DNA of 64,000 nt from Calothrix anomala FACHB-343 (GTDB taxonomy: Bacteria > Cyanobacteriota > Cyanobacteriia > Cyanobacteriales > Nostocaceae). Where the stretch lies: assembly GCF_014696435.1 (NCBI RefSeq), contig NZ_JACJQG010000026.1:45147-109146 (forward strand). Reading direction: 5' to 3'. The notes under the pieces were generated by a model, which worked only from the letters and a program-made list of their open reading frames with translations, had not been told where the DNA came from and made no database searches. A program made the position numbers and the translations under genes. This document shows, piece after piece, positions 44,451-54,130 of the stretch (within the stretch, counting starts at the first letter, position 1; each line of letters begins with the position of its first letter).

Positions 44451-45018
44451 CTTCCTGATACCACCACTCCAGCAGTACAGCACGACATTGTAAACAGGTA
44501 AGATTCTGGAGTAAATCATGTATACCTGTGGTATTTCTGGGATAAGTTGCACCAACATACTCAGCAGCAACTATTGGTATAGGTTCCAGTTCGGCGACAA
44601 AGCCGTACAGTTTCTGGTTAGAAAAAGAACTATTCACCGCCCAACCTTGAACATTCAAAGGTATGAGTCGGCTAATTGTTGTCGTTGCAATTCCTAATTC
44701 TCGTTGCAGAATAGCTGGAACTACCGCATCGGGGCTTTGTCCTGGGGGTAAGCGCCCGCCAGGAAAGTCCCAGGTGAGTTGACTCAATCCCGGTCGATAG
44801 CTTGGCGGTGGGAGAATTATCTGATGGGCTTGAATGGGGAGAATGACCACAGAATCGGCTTTCTCCACGCGCCAGTATTCTAATATTTGACCGCGATTGT
44901 CTTCTAGATGTTCGCCAATTACAGTTAACCAACTTGAGCGCATTTCCACAAAGCGATCGCGGATTTTCCAGTTTTCTGTTGAGAATTGTTGCATAACTTG
45001 AGACTTTAAAACATACAA
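44431..45018 (-). CDS. Nudix-fold protein with degenerate Nudix box
   Basis: A 195-residue Nudix-superfamily protein, similar in layout to ADP-ribose pyrophosphatases (WDFPGGRLPPGQSPDAVV, then PAILQRELGIAT). Against the consensus G-x5-E-x7-REUxEExGU, the first Glu is Gln, the RE pair is Ala-Ile and the first Glu of EE is Arg; only the last Glu and the glycines remain. Metal-dependent hydrolysis therefore seems weakened or lost; a nucleotide-binding or sensor role is an alternative. ATG at 44994 is a possible later start. It is divergent from the NADAR gene. Confidence 0.78.
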   Translation of the reverse strand: MYVLKSQVMQQFSTENWKIRDRFVEMRSSWLTVIGEHLEDNRGQILEYWRVEKADSVVILPIQAHQIILPPPSYRPGLSQLTWDFPGGRLPPGQSPDAVVPAILQRELGIATTTISRLIPLNVQGWAVNSSFSNQKLYGFVAELEPIPIVAAEYVGATYPRNTTGIHDLLQNLTCLQCRAVLLEWWYQEVLTVDC

Positions 45019-45093
45019 ATCTGCTAACGGAAAGTTAAAAATTTATTAGTTGTCGGGCTAAAGTTTAAGTTGATATTGAAGAGCAATTTTCAG

Positions 45094-45579
45094 ATGACTA
45101 TTTACTTTTACAAGGTTTGGCAGCCTTATGGCTGTTTTTCTAACTTTTCTCCCCACGGAATTAAAATCCAGGGTACTTATTGGTCAACGGTTGAGCATTA
45201 TTATCAAGCACAAAAGTTTGTTGGCAGCAAAGATGCAGCAATTATACCTCTAATCCACCAAGCCACAACTCCAGAAGAAGCAGCTGCTTTAGGACGTTGT
45301 AGTAGCCGCCAAATGCGCGCTGATTGGCATCAAGTAAAAACTCAAGTGATGCGAGAAGCAGTTCTGAAAAAGTTTCTCACCCATACTGAAATTCGCGACA
45401 TTCTCTTAGGCACAGGTGAGGAACTTTTAGTAGAAAATTCTCCTAATGATTATTTTTGGGGTTGCGGTATTAATAAAACTGGTGAAAACCATCTTGGTAA
45501 AGTTCTCATGAGTGTACGTGAAGAAATTCGCAAGCGATTTTCTGTAACTGCAATTGCCGAAAAGCATTTGCAGTATTAA
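45094..45579 (+). CDS. NADAR family (YbiA-like) N-glycosidase
   Basis: A 161-residue NADAR-domain protein. FSNFSPHGIKIQGTYWSTVEHYYQAQKF is the family N-terminal signature, and VLKKFLTHTEIRDILLGTGEELLVENSP with DYFWGCG and GENHLGKVLM completes it. NADAR enzymes cut N-glycosidic bonds, acting on riboflavin-pathway intermediates (YbiA) or removing ADP-ribose from guanine bases. ATG at 45094 is preferred to TTG at 45070. It is divergent from a Nudix-like gene across about 75 bases, which fits an NAD/ADP-ribose context. Confidence 0.88.
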   Translation: MTIYFYKVWQPYGCFSNFSPHGIKIQGTYWSTVEHYYQAQKFVGSKDAAIIPLIHQATTPEEAAALGRCSSRQMRADWHQVKTQVMREAVLKKFLTHTEIRDILLGTGEELLVENSPNDYFWGCGINKTGENHLGKVLMSVREEIRKRFSVTAIAEKHLQY

Positions 45580-46057
45580 TTACATTCATACGCTGACTGA
45601 GCGACTTAGAGGGGGAATCACTAAATTCCCCTAATTAAAAAGTTTTTAACTAGATAACTTCTGGATTATTTGTTGATTTATTTTCAACAAAACGTTTATA
45701 TATGCGTCAATATTGATACAAGCCTAGAAATTTTATGCAAATTTTGTAATTTGCATAAAAATACCCTATACATCTGCTAATTGTTAGTTATAGAATTAGG
45801 TGTTTAATAATTAACTTTTTCTTAATAATTTAGCCTGTAAAACTCTGAATTTTTCCGAGGAAACACAGGTAAACGCGAGTTCGCTAAATCTTTTCTATAC
45901 ACCTTCCCTTTATAGGAAAACAATCAGATTAACCATACCGCTAACTATGGGGGATCAAAATACCCCGAAATAGCGGAAATGTCTGGATTGAGGAGAAATT
46001 CTCTTCAGCGAACAACGTGGTTCAGGGAAAGATAAATTACTTTAGTGTAGACAACTA
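45580..46057. other. gap before the phytochrome gene
   Basis: A hairpin GGGGAAT / ATTCCCC at 45612-45631 followed by AATTAAAAAGTTTTT lies about 30 bases past the NADAR stop and is a plausible terminator. A TTATGCAAATTTTGTAATTTGCATAA-like palindrome is at about 45734-45759. The region nearest the phytochrome gene (45900-46057) shows no repeat or recognised operator. Confidence 0.45.
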
Positions 46058-48859
46058 ATGGCTTTTACCAATCAACCAAATGCCTGGGAGCAATCCTTCG
46101 ATCCACAGAGTTTACTGCATCGAATGACCGATCGCATTCGGCGATCGCTCGAACTTGAAGAAATTTTAGCAGCTACCGTTGCGGAAGTGCGTTCATTTCT
46201 GGGGACAGACCGAGTGATGGTTTATCGGTTTGATCGCGATGAGAGTGGTGAAGTGATTGCAGAATCGATTCACGAACAGCGACTACCATCTCTATTAGGG
46301 TTGCACTTTCCTGCAAATGATATTCCCGAGTATGCCAGAGAGATGTTTGTCACCTTGCAGCAAAGGTCAATTGTGGATGTAGCCAATGGTAAAATTGGGC
46401 TATCGCCACTATATTCGCCACAGATTAACGAATCAACAGCTACAGAAAATATCTATTATCGAAAAGTAGACCCCTGTCATCTTCAATACTTAACGGCAAT
46501 GGGCGTCCAGTCTTCCTTGGTAATACCAATTTTACATCGGGATCTCAAGCAGCAATCAGCCAAGTCTCAATTATGGGGATTGTTAGTATCGCACCACAGC
46601 GAGTCGAGAACTATTGCGCCTTGGGAACTGAAATTATTACAACAAGTTACAGATCAGGTAGAAATTGCGATCGCTCAAAGCAATCTTCTCAGTCAAACCC
46701 GTCTCCAGCAACAACAACAAACGATTCTCAACCAAGTTAGCATTCTGTTACATCAATTACCAACTATTCAATTACAAACCGCCCTAGAAACTACTATTGC
46801 AGCTTTAGCTGGTACAGGTGGCAGATTATATATTGAGCATAGTCGAGAACTTTATCTTTGGGGCGAACAGCCGAAATTACCCTATGAAGCAGAAAATATT
46901 GCTCTCGAACAGCATCCCGTTTGGCAAAATTGGATGGGTGATTGTAAACCCGGTCAAGTTTTAGCAATTACCGATCTTTATCAAGAAGCGTCTTTGCGAG
47001 TTTTAGCCCTAGCTTTTAAAGCTACGAAAATTCGCGGAATATTGCTGATTCCTTTACATAATCGCCAGAAATTCATCGGTGTTTTCACTATTTTTCGGGC
47101 TGAATTTGATACAGAAATTTTGTGGGCTGGACGCTGCGAGCAAAATCAGCGCCAACAACTACCCCAGCTTTCCTTTGATATATGGCGAGAAGAGAGAAAA
47201 GGCCAAGCATTAGAATGGAAACCTGAAGATATTTTCTTAGGACAGGCTTTAGGCTATCACTTCTCAATGGCGCTTCAGCAGCAGGAGATGTACCAACAGG
47301 TACAAGCACTCAATACCAATCTAGAACAACGGGTACAGGAAAAAACTGCTGAACTGGAAAAATCATTAATGATTACCAAAGCGATCGCCCAAATCACCCA
47401 GCAAATCGGCAGTACCTTAGACTTAGAAACCATCTTACAAACTATTGTTCGAGAAGTCCGCCCTTTGCTCAATTGCGATCGGGTGTTAATTTTCCAAATA
47501 TTACCGGAATCTAACAGTCAGGTAATTGTAGAACAAAGCAATGGCAAATATCCCTCAGTTTTAGGAATTAAAGCCCCCGAAGAATGCTTTCCTGATGAAT
47601 ATACTCGCTTGTATCTGCAAGGAAGAGTGCGCGCTATTCACAATGTCTATACAGCGAATTTGAGTGGTTGTCATCAAGAATTCTTGCAGAGTATGCAAGT
47701 GCAAGCTAACTTAATTATCCCCATTAAAATGGGTATGCAACTATGGGGATTACTTATAGCTCATCAATGTGATGCGCCGCGAGATTGGCAAGATACAGAA
47801 ATCGAGTTAATGTTACAGTTAGCAGATCAAGCAGCGATCGCAATTCAACAAGCACAACTATATAAACAAAGTCAAGCTGCGGAAACTCAAGCCAAGGCTA
47901 AAGCCCAACAATTAGAACAAACTTTAACAGAACTCAAACATACCCAAACACAATTGATTCAAACTGAAAAAATGTCTAGTTTGGGACAGTTAGTTGCAGG
48001 TATTGCCCATGAAATTAATAATCCTGTTAACTTTATTTACGGTAATTTGGCTTACGCTCAAGACTATACCCAACAACTATTACAACTATTACAACTCTAC
48101 CAATCCCGCTATCCCCAACGCGATCGGGAAATTAGTGATTTAGAAACAGCAATCGATGTGGACTTTGTCGCCCAAGACTTACCAAAAATCATCTCCTCTA
48201 TGCAAATAGGAGCCGATCGCATCTGTTCTATTGTCCTATCTTTACGCAATTTCTCCCGTTTAGATGAGGCAGAATATAAGCCTGTTGACTTGCACGAAGG
48301 CGTTGACAACACTTTACTAATATTACAACATCGCCTAAAATCTACAGTCGATTTCCCTGGAGTCCAGATACTTAAAGATTATGGTGACTTACCCTCGATC
48401 AAATGTTATGCCGGACAATTGAATCAAGTATTCATGAATGTTATCAGCAACGCTATTGATGCTTTACAATTGAAAGCAGATAAAGAAACATTTTTTCAGC
48501 CTTCTATATGTATTTCCACCAGAGTCTCAGCAGATAATTCCTTTGTATTAATTCGGATTGCTGATAACGGCCCGGGAATGACAGAAGAAATCAAACAAAG
48601 AATTTTTGACCCTTTTTTCACAACTAAACCTGTGGGTAAGGGTACAGGATTAGGTCTGGCTATTAGCTATCAAATTATCGTGGAAAAGCATGGTGGCATT
48701 ATTGAATGTATCTCAGAGGTTGATCAAGGTACAGAGTTTTGGATAGAATTACCTCTCAACCCACAATGCAAAGTTAATAATTTATCGTTTAATTCATCAC
48801 TGTTAAACTCTAAGAGATGGAAAGGTAAAACTAGTTTTCATAAGTTCACAAATGCCTGA
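46058..48859 (+). CDS. knotless phytochrome histidine kinase (GAF-PHY-GAF-HisKA-HATPase)
   Basis: A 933-residue photoreceptor kinase. GAF1 (about 30-205) has [16 protein letters not shown], like the PASDIP motif, and Cys140-His141 in DPCHLQYL, the bilin attachment site. Residues 225-415 look like a PHY domain: [14 protein letters not shown] and LPQLSFDIW correspond to the tongue motifs WxG and PRxSF, with Gln for Arg. GAF3 (about 445-600) has Cys538-His539 in SGCHQEF and a second cysteine, Cys510, in EECFPDEY where DXCF lies in cyanobacteriochromes. HisKA with His651 ([10 protein letters not shown]) and HATPase ([21 protein letters not shown]) follow. No PAS domain precedes GAF1. The layout resembles Nostoc All2699. 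Confidence 0.88.
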   Translation: MAFTNQPNAWEQSFDPQSLLHRMTDRIRRSLELEEILAATVAEVRSFLGTDRVMVYRFDRDESGEVIAESIHEQRLPSLLGLHFPANDIPEYAREMFVTLQQRSIVDVANGKIGLSPLYSPQINESTATENIYYRKVDPCHLQYLTAMGVQSSLVIPILHRDLKQQSAKSQLWGLLVSHHSESRTIAPWELKLLQQVTDQVEIAIAQSNLLSQTRLQQQQQTILNQVSILLHQLPTIQLQTALETTIAALAGTGGRLYIEHSRELYLWGEQPKLPYEAENIALEQHPVWQNWMGDCKPGQVLAITDLYQEASLRVLALAFKATKIRGILLIPLHNRQKFIGVFTIFRAEFDTEILWAGRCEQNQRQQLPQLSFDIWREERKGQALEWKPEDIFLGQALGYHFSMALQQQEMYQQVQALNTNLEQRVQEKTAELEKSLMITKAIAQITQQIGSTLDLETILQTIVREVRPLLNCDRVLIFQILPESNSQVIVEQSNGKYPSVLGIKAPEECFPDEYTRLYLQGRVRAIHNVYTANLSGCHQEFLQSMQVQANLIIPIKMGMQLWGLLIAHQCDAPRDWQDTEIELMLQLADQAAIAIQQAQLYKQSQAAETQAKAKAQQLEQTLTELKHTQTQLIQTEKMSSLGQLVAGIAHEINNPVNFIYGNLAYAQDYTQQLLQLLQLYQSRYPQRDREISDLETAIDVDFVAQDLPKIISSMQIGADRICSIVLSLRNFSRLDEAEYKPVDLHEGVDNTLLILQHRLKSTVDFPGVQILKDYGDLPSIKCYAGQLNQVFMNVISNAIDALQLKADKETFFQPSICISTRVSADNSFVLIRIADNGPGMTEEIKQRIFDPFFTTKPVGKGTGLGLAISYQIIVEKHGGIIECISEVDQGTEFWIELPLNPQCKVNNLSFNSSLLNSKRWKGKTSFHKFTNA

Positions 48860-48990
48860 GTCAATGGTCAATGGTCAATGGTCAACGGTCATTTGTCAGA
48901 GACGCGATGAATCGCGTCTGTACAATTGTCATTGGTTCGCTAACAACTGACAACTGACAACTGACAACTAACCACTGACAACTGACCACT
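48860..48990. repeat. mixed short repeats and GACGCGAT palindrome
   Basis: TCAATGG units, then AGAGACGCGATgaATCGCGTCTGT, then ACTGACA units. The palindrome is the same dispersed element as at 1220, 2300 and 52139. Confidence 0.75.
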
Positions 48991-49054
48991 CTGAGCAAAA
49001 TTGGTATAAGCTTGTACAAAGTTAAATAGCACAAGATAGTTGAAATAGCGCCTT

Positions 49055-49825
49055 ATGTCAATTATTGCGCTCAGAGCATGGTATATACAAGATTATGAGC
49101 CAATTCCGGAATTGGAAAAACGTCCGCCAGATATTCGCCTGAGTAAGAAAAGTCTGTTGCGATCGGGATTGAGAGCAGATTTTTTGGAAGATAGCGATGA
49201 AGTCAAACAATCAACTTGGTTTAGCCGCTATCTCGAAGGGGAGACTATTGAATTTTATGTTGAAGGTAGTGGTGGCTATTGCGTCGCCAATATTGACTTG
49301 ATTAGTCATGAAATTTATTTTACTAAGCAAGCGCTGTTAGCTCAATTAGAGCCAACTATTTTTTTATGCTATCAAACTGAGTATGCCGCAGCGAGCGAAG
49401 CTTTGCGAGAAGGGCTGCAAAAAACTTTAGAAACCTTAAACAAGCGATCGCGTCTTCCCCTAACTTTAGTAGAATCATATCGTCCGGGAACTGGCCCCTT
49501 AAGGCTTTCGGCGGGTATTTTGCGCAAAATCCGCAAGAGTTTATTATTTATTGCAGACACAACTGCGATCGCGAGTACCCCCGGTAAAGAAACTACACAA
49601 TTGGTTCCCAGTCCCAATGTCTGTATTGAAATCGGCTATGCAATCCAAAGTAAGCGATCGGAACAAATTTTACTAGCGCAAATGCAACGTCCAGACTTAG
49701 AAGGCGAATTTCCCTTTGATTTACCTAAGCAGCAAATTCTTCAATTCCAAAACAGCAAAGAACTCAATAAAATTCTCAGCGTTGCAATTCCCGCCCAGCT
49801 TGCAAGATTTAAGCTGTTTTTTTAA
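49055..49825 (+). CDS. unknown protein with a TIR/deoxyribosyltransferase-like C-terminal half
   Basis: A 256-residue soluble protein, not assigned to a named family. The N-terminal 90 residues are of unknown fold (WFSRYLEGETIEFYVEG). From about 100 the pattern IFLCYQTEYAAASEALREGL, then SAGILRKIRKSLLFIADTTAI, PSPNVCIEIGYAIQSKR and FPFDLPKQQILQF follows that of the TIR-like / nucleoside deoxyribosyltransferase-like superfamily: a first strand, an aDxT motif and PNVxxElGyA with a candidate catalytic Glu in CIEIGYA. Some members are NAD- or nucleotide-cleaving immunity effectors. The match is by pattern only. It is a single-gene unit. Confidence 0.5.
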   Translation: MSIIALRAWYIQDYEPIPELEKRPPDIRLSKKSLLRSGLRADFLEDSDEVKQSTWFSRYLEGETIEFYVEGSGGYCVANIDLISHEIYFTKQALLAQLEPTIFLCYQTEYAAASEALREGLQKTLETLNKRSRLPLTLVESYRPGTGPLRLSAGILRKIRKSLLFIADTTAIASTPGKETTQLVPSPNVCIEIGYAIQSKRSEQILLAQMQRPDLEGEFPFDLPKQQILQFQNSKELNKILSVAIPAQLARFKLFF

Positions 49826-49936
49826 TTAAATTATTTTTTGTTAAGAATTGCAAATAAATTCATAATATAAATCAGGTGTTATCTCCACCAAAGATAAAAA
49901 AATACAATTCTCATACCTAAGTTAAGAGGATTGTAA

Positions 49937-49974
49937 TTTTGAATTTTGAATTTTGAATTTTGAATTTTGAATTC
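49937..49974. repeat. TTTTGAAT heptamer/octamer repeat
   Basis: Five GAATTTT units just before the MBL gene. They create an in-frame TTG that lengthens that reading frame artificially. Related AATTCAAA arrays are at 19125 and 54131. Confidence 0.8.
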
Positions 49975-49995
49975 CCCGAAGGGGTTGATTGTGCT

Positions 49996-50754
49996 ATGCA
50001 TTTAACTTGGTTAGACAGCAATAGTTGGCTGATTGAAATCGCAGGTAAACGAATCTTACTAGACCCTTGGCTAGTGGATACGTTAACCTTCATTAATTTG
50101 GATTGGCTATTTAAAGGTACTAAACTCAAAGAACGCCCCATACCAGAAAACATTGACTTGATTCTGCTGTCTCAGGGTTTAGAAGATCATGCGCACCCAC
50201 CAACACTCAAACAACTTAATCGCCAAATTCCGGTGGTAGCCTCTTTAAGTGCCGCAAAAGTAGTGCAGAATTTAGGTTATACCTCTGTGACAGCCTTAAA
50301 TCCTGGTGAAACTTTCACATTTCAAGATAATTTAGAAATTAAAGCCACTAATGGTTTGTTTGCAGGCCCTAACGCCAGAGAAAATGGTTATCTCCTCAAA
50401 GATTTGCAGAGTGGTTTAAGCTTATACTACGATCCTCATGGCACCCATGACCCGCAAATTCAGCAAGCTGCACCTGTAGATGTGGTAATTACACCCCTGA
50501 TTGACTTGAACCTACCCTTAGTAGGTTCGATTATTAAGGGAACAAATAAAGCCTTAGAAGTCGCCAAGTGGTTAAAACCGCAAGTTATGCTACCCACAGC
50601 CGCAGGTGGCGATGTTACCTTTGAAGGATTGATCGACAAATTTCTGACAACTGTAGGTACTGTTGAGGAATTTCGGGCATCATTAGCGCAAAATAATCTC
50701 AGCACCAAAGTAATTGAACCAGTACCAGGCGATCGCATTCAATTAAAATTGTAA
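49996..50754 (+). CDS. MBL-fold protein with altered metal motif
   Basis: A 252-residue metallo-beta-lactamase-fold protein. It starts at ATG 49996 (MHLTWLDSNSWLIEIAGKRI); upstream codons come from the GAATTTT repeat. The usual HxHxDH is SQGLEDHAHPPTL, so the first two His are replaced, while Asp-His and a following His remain; YYDPHGTHDPQI supplies other possible ligands. This variant is shared, as I recall, by cyanobacterial and plastid-targeted plant proteins of unknown function. Hydrolase activity is not certain. Confidence 0.75.
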   Translation: MHLTWLDSNSWLIEIAGKRILLDPWLVDTLTFINLDWLFKGTKLKERPIPENIDLILLSQGLEDHAHPPTLKQLNRQIPVVASLSAAKVVQNLGYTSVTALNPGETFTFQDNLEIKATNGLFAGPNARENGYLLKDLQSGLSLYYDPHGTHDPQIQQAAPVDVVITPLIDLNLPLVGSIIKGTNKALEVAKWLKPQVMLPTAAGGDVTFEGLIDKFLTTVGTVEEFRASLAQNNLSTKVIEPVPGDRIQLKL

Positions 50755-50853
50755 ATAGGTCGGCGCAATTAAAGATAACTGGTGAAGTTTGTCATTTGTC
50801 ATTTGTCATTTGTCATTGATCAATTAATTACGTAGTGAGGATTTTAATCCTCG

Positions 50854-52059
50854 CTACGTAACCACATCTTTAATTAATTGAATATGTTGCGGGAGTAAAC
50901 TAGCTAAATCGTAACGCTCTAGGGCTGTTTTCCTCGCATTAGCACGCAATTCCGCCATTTTAGTGGGATGATCTAAGACTTCATCAATGCGATCGGCTAT
51001 TTTCTGCGGTGAAAAGAAATCTACCAATAAACCATTTTCACCATCGCGGATAATCTCAGTGACAGGCGCAGTATCAGAACCTAAAACTAAGCATCCTGTA
51101 GACATAGCTTCAATCATCGACCAGGAAAGTACAAAAGGTCTAGTTAAATAAACATGTACAGAAGATGCTTGAATAACTTTAAGATATTGTACATAAGGTA
51201 AACTGCCAGTAAAGTGAACCCGTGATAAATCTAAGGGAACTTTGTTGAGCATCAACTCTTTAAAAGTCTTACCATCTGGTAAAGATTTACCATAGCAAAC
51301 TCGATCTGACCCAACAATCACAGCATGACAATTAGGTCTGCGTTCTTGAACATAAGCTAGAGACTCGATAAACTGAGGAAATCCGCGATAGGGTTCCATT
51401 CCCCGCGCCACATAAGTGACAATTTCATCCACACCAGAAAGGTCTAGATTTGGTAATACCAGTTTAGCTCCGGGATTCGGTTTAAAGAATTCCGTATCAA
51501 CTCCATCGTGGAGGACAGAAATTTTATCATGAAATTCTTTCGGGAACTGAGATTTTTGCCAATTGGTTGGTGACAAACCGCGATCGCAAGTATATAAATC
51601 AATTAATATCGGTGCATTTTTTACCCGGATACGGGCAACATCATCAACAGTTAATGGTTCTGCTGGGTCGAAATCTGCATCTGTACCCACCGCATGATAA
51701 AACCATTCAAAATAACAAATTAGCGGTGTATTAGGAAATGCATCCTTAACAAACAAAGTCGGGCCCCAGCCAGAATGACCGCAGATTACATCCGGTACAA
51801 AGCCTTGTGCTTTCATTTGTTCCGCCATTTTATATACAGCTTGACCGTGTAATACTGCACCTTCTAATGGGCGAACATAATGATGAGTGGAAGGATGAGG
51901 ATCGCGATTTGGTGCAAAAAGCACCTTATTAATCCCAGCTAAATTAACTTCGCGATTTTTTGTGCCAAATACCACCACATTCTTGGGATCTTGCGCCAAA
52001 GTTAAAGCTACATGACGATATTGAGCCGGAAAGTTGTTATGAAGAAATAAAATTCGCAT
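50854..52059 (-). CDS. glycosyltransferase, GT4-like
   Basis: A 401-residue GT-B fold glycosyltransferase. N-terminal domain starts MRILFLHNNFPAQYRHVALTLA; the donor-binding C-terminal domain has VARGMEPYRGFPQFIESLAYV, VGSDRVCYGKSLPDG and the family 4 E-x7-E motif in PFVLSWSMIEAMSTGCLVLGSDT. Such enzymes act on cell-surface polysaccharides or lipids; the acceptor is unknown. It is single, with a GGGACTAG repeat and a GACGCGATTAATCGCGTC palindrome just upstream. Confidence 0.85.
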   Translation of the reverse strand: MRILFLHNNFPAQYRHVALTLAQDPKNVVVFGTKNREVNLAGINKVLFAPNRDPHPSTHHYVRPLEGAVLHGQAVYKMAEQMKAQGFVPDVICGHSGWGPTLFVKDAFPNTPLICYFEWFYHAVGTDADFDPAEPLTVDDVARIRVKNAPILIDLYTCDRGLSPTNWQKSQFPKEFHDKISVLHDGVDTEFFKPNPGAKLVLPNLDLSGVDEIVTYVARGMEPYRGFPQFIESLAYVQERRPNCHAVIVGSDRVCYGKSLPDGKTFKELMLNKVPLDLSRVHFTGSLPYVQYLKVIQASSVHVYLTRPFVLSWSMIEAMSTGCLVLGSDTAPVTEIIRDGENGLLVDFFSPQKIADRIDEVLDHPTKMAELRANARKTALERYDLASLLPQHIQLIKDVVT

Positions 52060-52138
52060 AGAGGATTTAGGGGTTAGGGACTAGGGACTAGGGGCTAGAA
52101 GGAAGACAAGGAGAAAGATTGACCAATGACTATTGTAC

Positions 52139-52160
52139 AGACGCGATTAATCGCGTCTCT
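52139..52160. repeat. CAGACGCGATTAATCGCGTCTC palindrome
   Basis: Perfect palindromic core GACGCGATTAATCGCGTC, a dispersed element also present near 1220, 2300 and 48899 with small changes at the centre. Always intergenic here. Confidence 0.8.
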
Positions 52161-52176
52161 AACAAATGACCAATGA

Positions 52177-53037
52177 CTAACCCACAAACAATCGCACGGG
52201 TTTATTTTGCAGTTGCGGTGTAATTAATTTGACTCGCTCAACTACAGAAATCATGTATTGGTAATCGGGTATTGTTCCGTTGGGTACATACCCAACTTCT
52301 TGCGCTAAAGACGAAGGAAACTCATTCATAACTTTGCGGATGTACTCTTGACGATTTCGTTCCACATTAGGGCCGATCAACACTACGCCTGATGGGACAT
52401 AATGTACATCGGTATGCAAAATGCGAAACTGAGTTTTTTGTAACTGAGAGCTGTAAAGATTATACTCAGCAATAGAAACAGCACCAGCTGCGGCTTTACC
52501 TACAGCTACCCATTCCATTACTGTTTGCGGTGTGGGTGCAAAAATTATTTCACTGAGTGTCATCCCATACAAGTTGAACAGGGGAAAATAATATCCGGTT
52601 GCTGACCCAACTTGACCTAAGGCTACTATTTGATTTTGTAGCTGTTTTAATTCCGCGATGGGGCTATCTTTACGCACGACAAACACCGATCGCAAATTAC
52701 TTACACCGACTAAAGGAAAAATGGGTACGTATTGATAACGCGCGATCGCAATTGCAGCTAAACCCGGTGGTGCAAATACCAAATCCCACGCCCGTGCTTC
52801 TAAGCGTTCAGCTGCTTTATTTTCGTTAAAAGCAGGCTCTAACTTAATATGTGATTTCGTTTTTTCTGCTAAGTGGCGATTGAATTTCGCGTACTGGGTA
52901 ATTATTTCTTCTCCACCACCATAGCTGATGCTCCCAATGGTTAATGCACCTTCAAACGGCGATTTTGATTTACACCCATGCATCGCCAAAAACAGCATTT
53001 GGAAAAGAAAAACACGACGAGATAATTTCCAAGACAT
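52177..53037 (-). CDS. PhnD-like substrate-binding lipoprotein
   Basis: A 286-residue periplasmic binding protein of the phosphate/phosphonate PhnD family. The lipobox is AMHGC (Cys22). LTIGSISYGGGEEIITQYAKF, LEARAWDLVFAPPGLAAIAIA and VFVVRKDSPIAELKQLQNQIVALG are typical segments. No ABC permease or ATPase is near, which argues for a sensory role: the divergent gene at 53219 encodes a HAMP receptor, and such pairs recur in cyanobacteria. The ligand is unknown. Confidence 0.8.
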   Translation of the reverse strand: MSWKLSRRVFLFQMLFLAMHGCKSKSPFEGALTIGSISYGGGEEIITQYAKFNRHLAEKTKSHIKLEPAFNENKAAERLEARAWDLVFAPPGLAAIAIARYQYVPIFPLVGVSNLRSVFVVRKDSPIAELKQLQNQIVALGQVGSATGYYFPLFNLYGMTLSEIIFAPTPQTVMEWVAVGKAAAGAVSIAEYNLYSSQLQKTQFRILHTDVHYVPSGVVLIGPNVERNRQEYIRKVMNEFPSSLAQEVGYVPNGTIPDYQYMISVVERVKLITPQLQNKPVRLFVG

Positions 53038-53218
53038 GAGTAATTTATGCGAGCAAAAACTATAATAGCTTTGAGATTAAGAAGTTATGCAGCCTAATAA
53101 TCAACAATAATTTAATTAATATTTGTTTACTTTTGTAGTATCTGTTATAAACTAGCTATAAGTAATATAAGATTATATTTCTGCAATATATGTAAAGTTT
53201 TGTATAGAGATAATAATT

Positions 53219-54130
53219 ATGTTTATAAAATTCAAAAATTTTAATATTGGTACTAAATTTAACTTACTGTTAATCGTAGTTTTTATCATTAGCATTGTCA
53301 TCAGTGGTACAGCCTTATCAAGTTTACTCCAACGCAGAGCGCAAAATGAAGTTGCTACCAAAGCTCTGATTTTGAGTAAAACCATGAACTCAGTCAGACA
53401 ATATACACAAGACCGCATAAATCCCTTACTTGCACCCAGGCTAGAAACCGAGCCAGTATTTATTCCCGAAACAGTCCCAGCTTTTTCAGCTACAGAAGTA
53501 TTTGAAAATTTACGGAAAAATGAAGAATATAAAAACTTTCTGTATAAAGAAGCAACACTGAATCCGACTAATTTAAGGGATAAAGCTGATAGTTTTGAAG
53601 CGCAAGTTGTCGAGCGATTCCGCAAAAACCCCAATCTCAAAGAAATTGCAGATTTTCGTAACTTTCCAGAAGGCACAGTCTTTTATATTGCCCGTCCCTT
53701 AGCTATCACCCAACAAAGTTGTCTGCGTTGTCATTCTACCCCAGATCAGGCTCCTAAAAGTCAGTTAACCACCTATGGTTCCAATAATGGTTTCGGTTGG
53801 AAACTCAATGAAATTGTAGCGGCTCAAATCATCTCAGTACCTTCAGAGCAGGTTTTTAATAGCGCCCAACAAACTTGGCTGTGGATCATGGGGCTGTTGA
53901 TTGTGATTTTTGCGATCGTCGTGATTTTAATTAACTTCTTAATCAAGAAAACAGTAATTGAGCGGATTAGAAAAATTGAAAAAACCGCTCAAAAAGTAAG
54001 TACCGGAGACATGACTGCTAACTTTGATGAAGATTCTGATGATGAAATTGGTGGTTTATCTTCTGCGTTTAATCGGATGAAATATAGTTTACAAATAGCT
54101 ATAGATATGCTAAATCAGCAAAGTCAATAA
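53219..54130 (+). CDS. Tll0287-like heme c HAMP receptor protein
   Basis: A 303-residue membrane protein: first helix (about 10-34), an extracytoplasmic Tll0287-like (DUF3365) domain with one c-type heme motif CLRCH in QQSCLRCHSTPDQAP, second helix (about 220-243), and a HAMP domain (RIRKIEKTAQKVSTGDMTANFDEDSDDEIG). It ends after HAMP without kinase, cyclase or methyl-accepting domain, so it must signal through a partner. The divergent PhnD-like lipoprotein and the Ser/Thr kinase at 54368 are candidates. A redox or gas-sensing role is inferred. Confidence 0.85.
   Translation: MFIKFKNFNIGTKFNLLLIVVFIISIVISGTALSSLLQRRAQNEVATKALILSKTMNSVRQYTQDRINPLLAPRLETEPVFIPETVPAFSATEVFENLRKNEEYKNFLYKEATLNPTNLRDKADSFEAQVVERFRKNPNLKEIADFRNFPEGTVFYIARPLAITQQSCLRCHSTPDQAPKSQLTTYGSNNGFGWKLNEIVAAQIISVPSEQVFNSAQQTWLWIMGLLIVIFAIVVILINFLIKKTVIERIRKIEKTAQKVSTGDMTANFDEDSDDEIGGLSSAFNRMKYSLQIAIDMLNQQSQ

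Noticed and set aside
49960-49995. TTG start extending the MBL protein by 12 residues
   Set aside because: The codons come from the GAATTTT repeat; ATG at 49996 starts the conserved fold directly.
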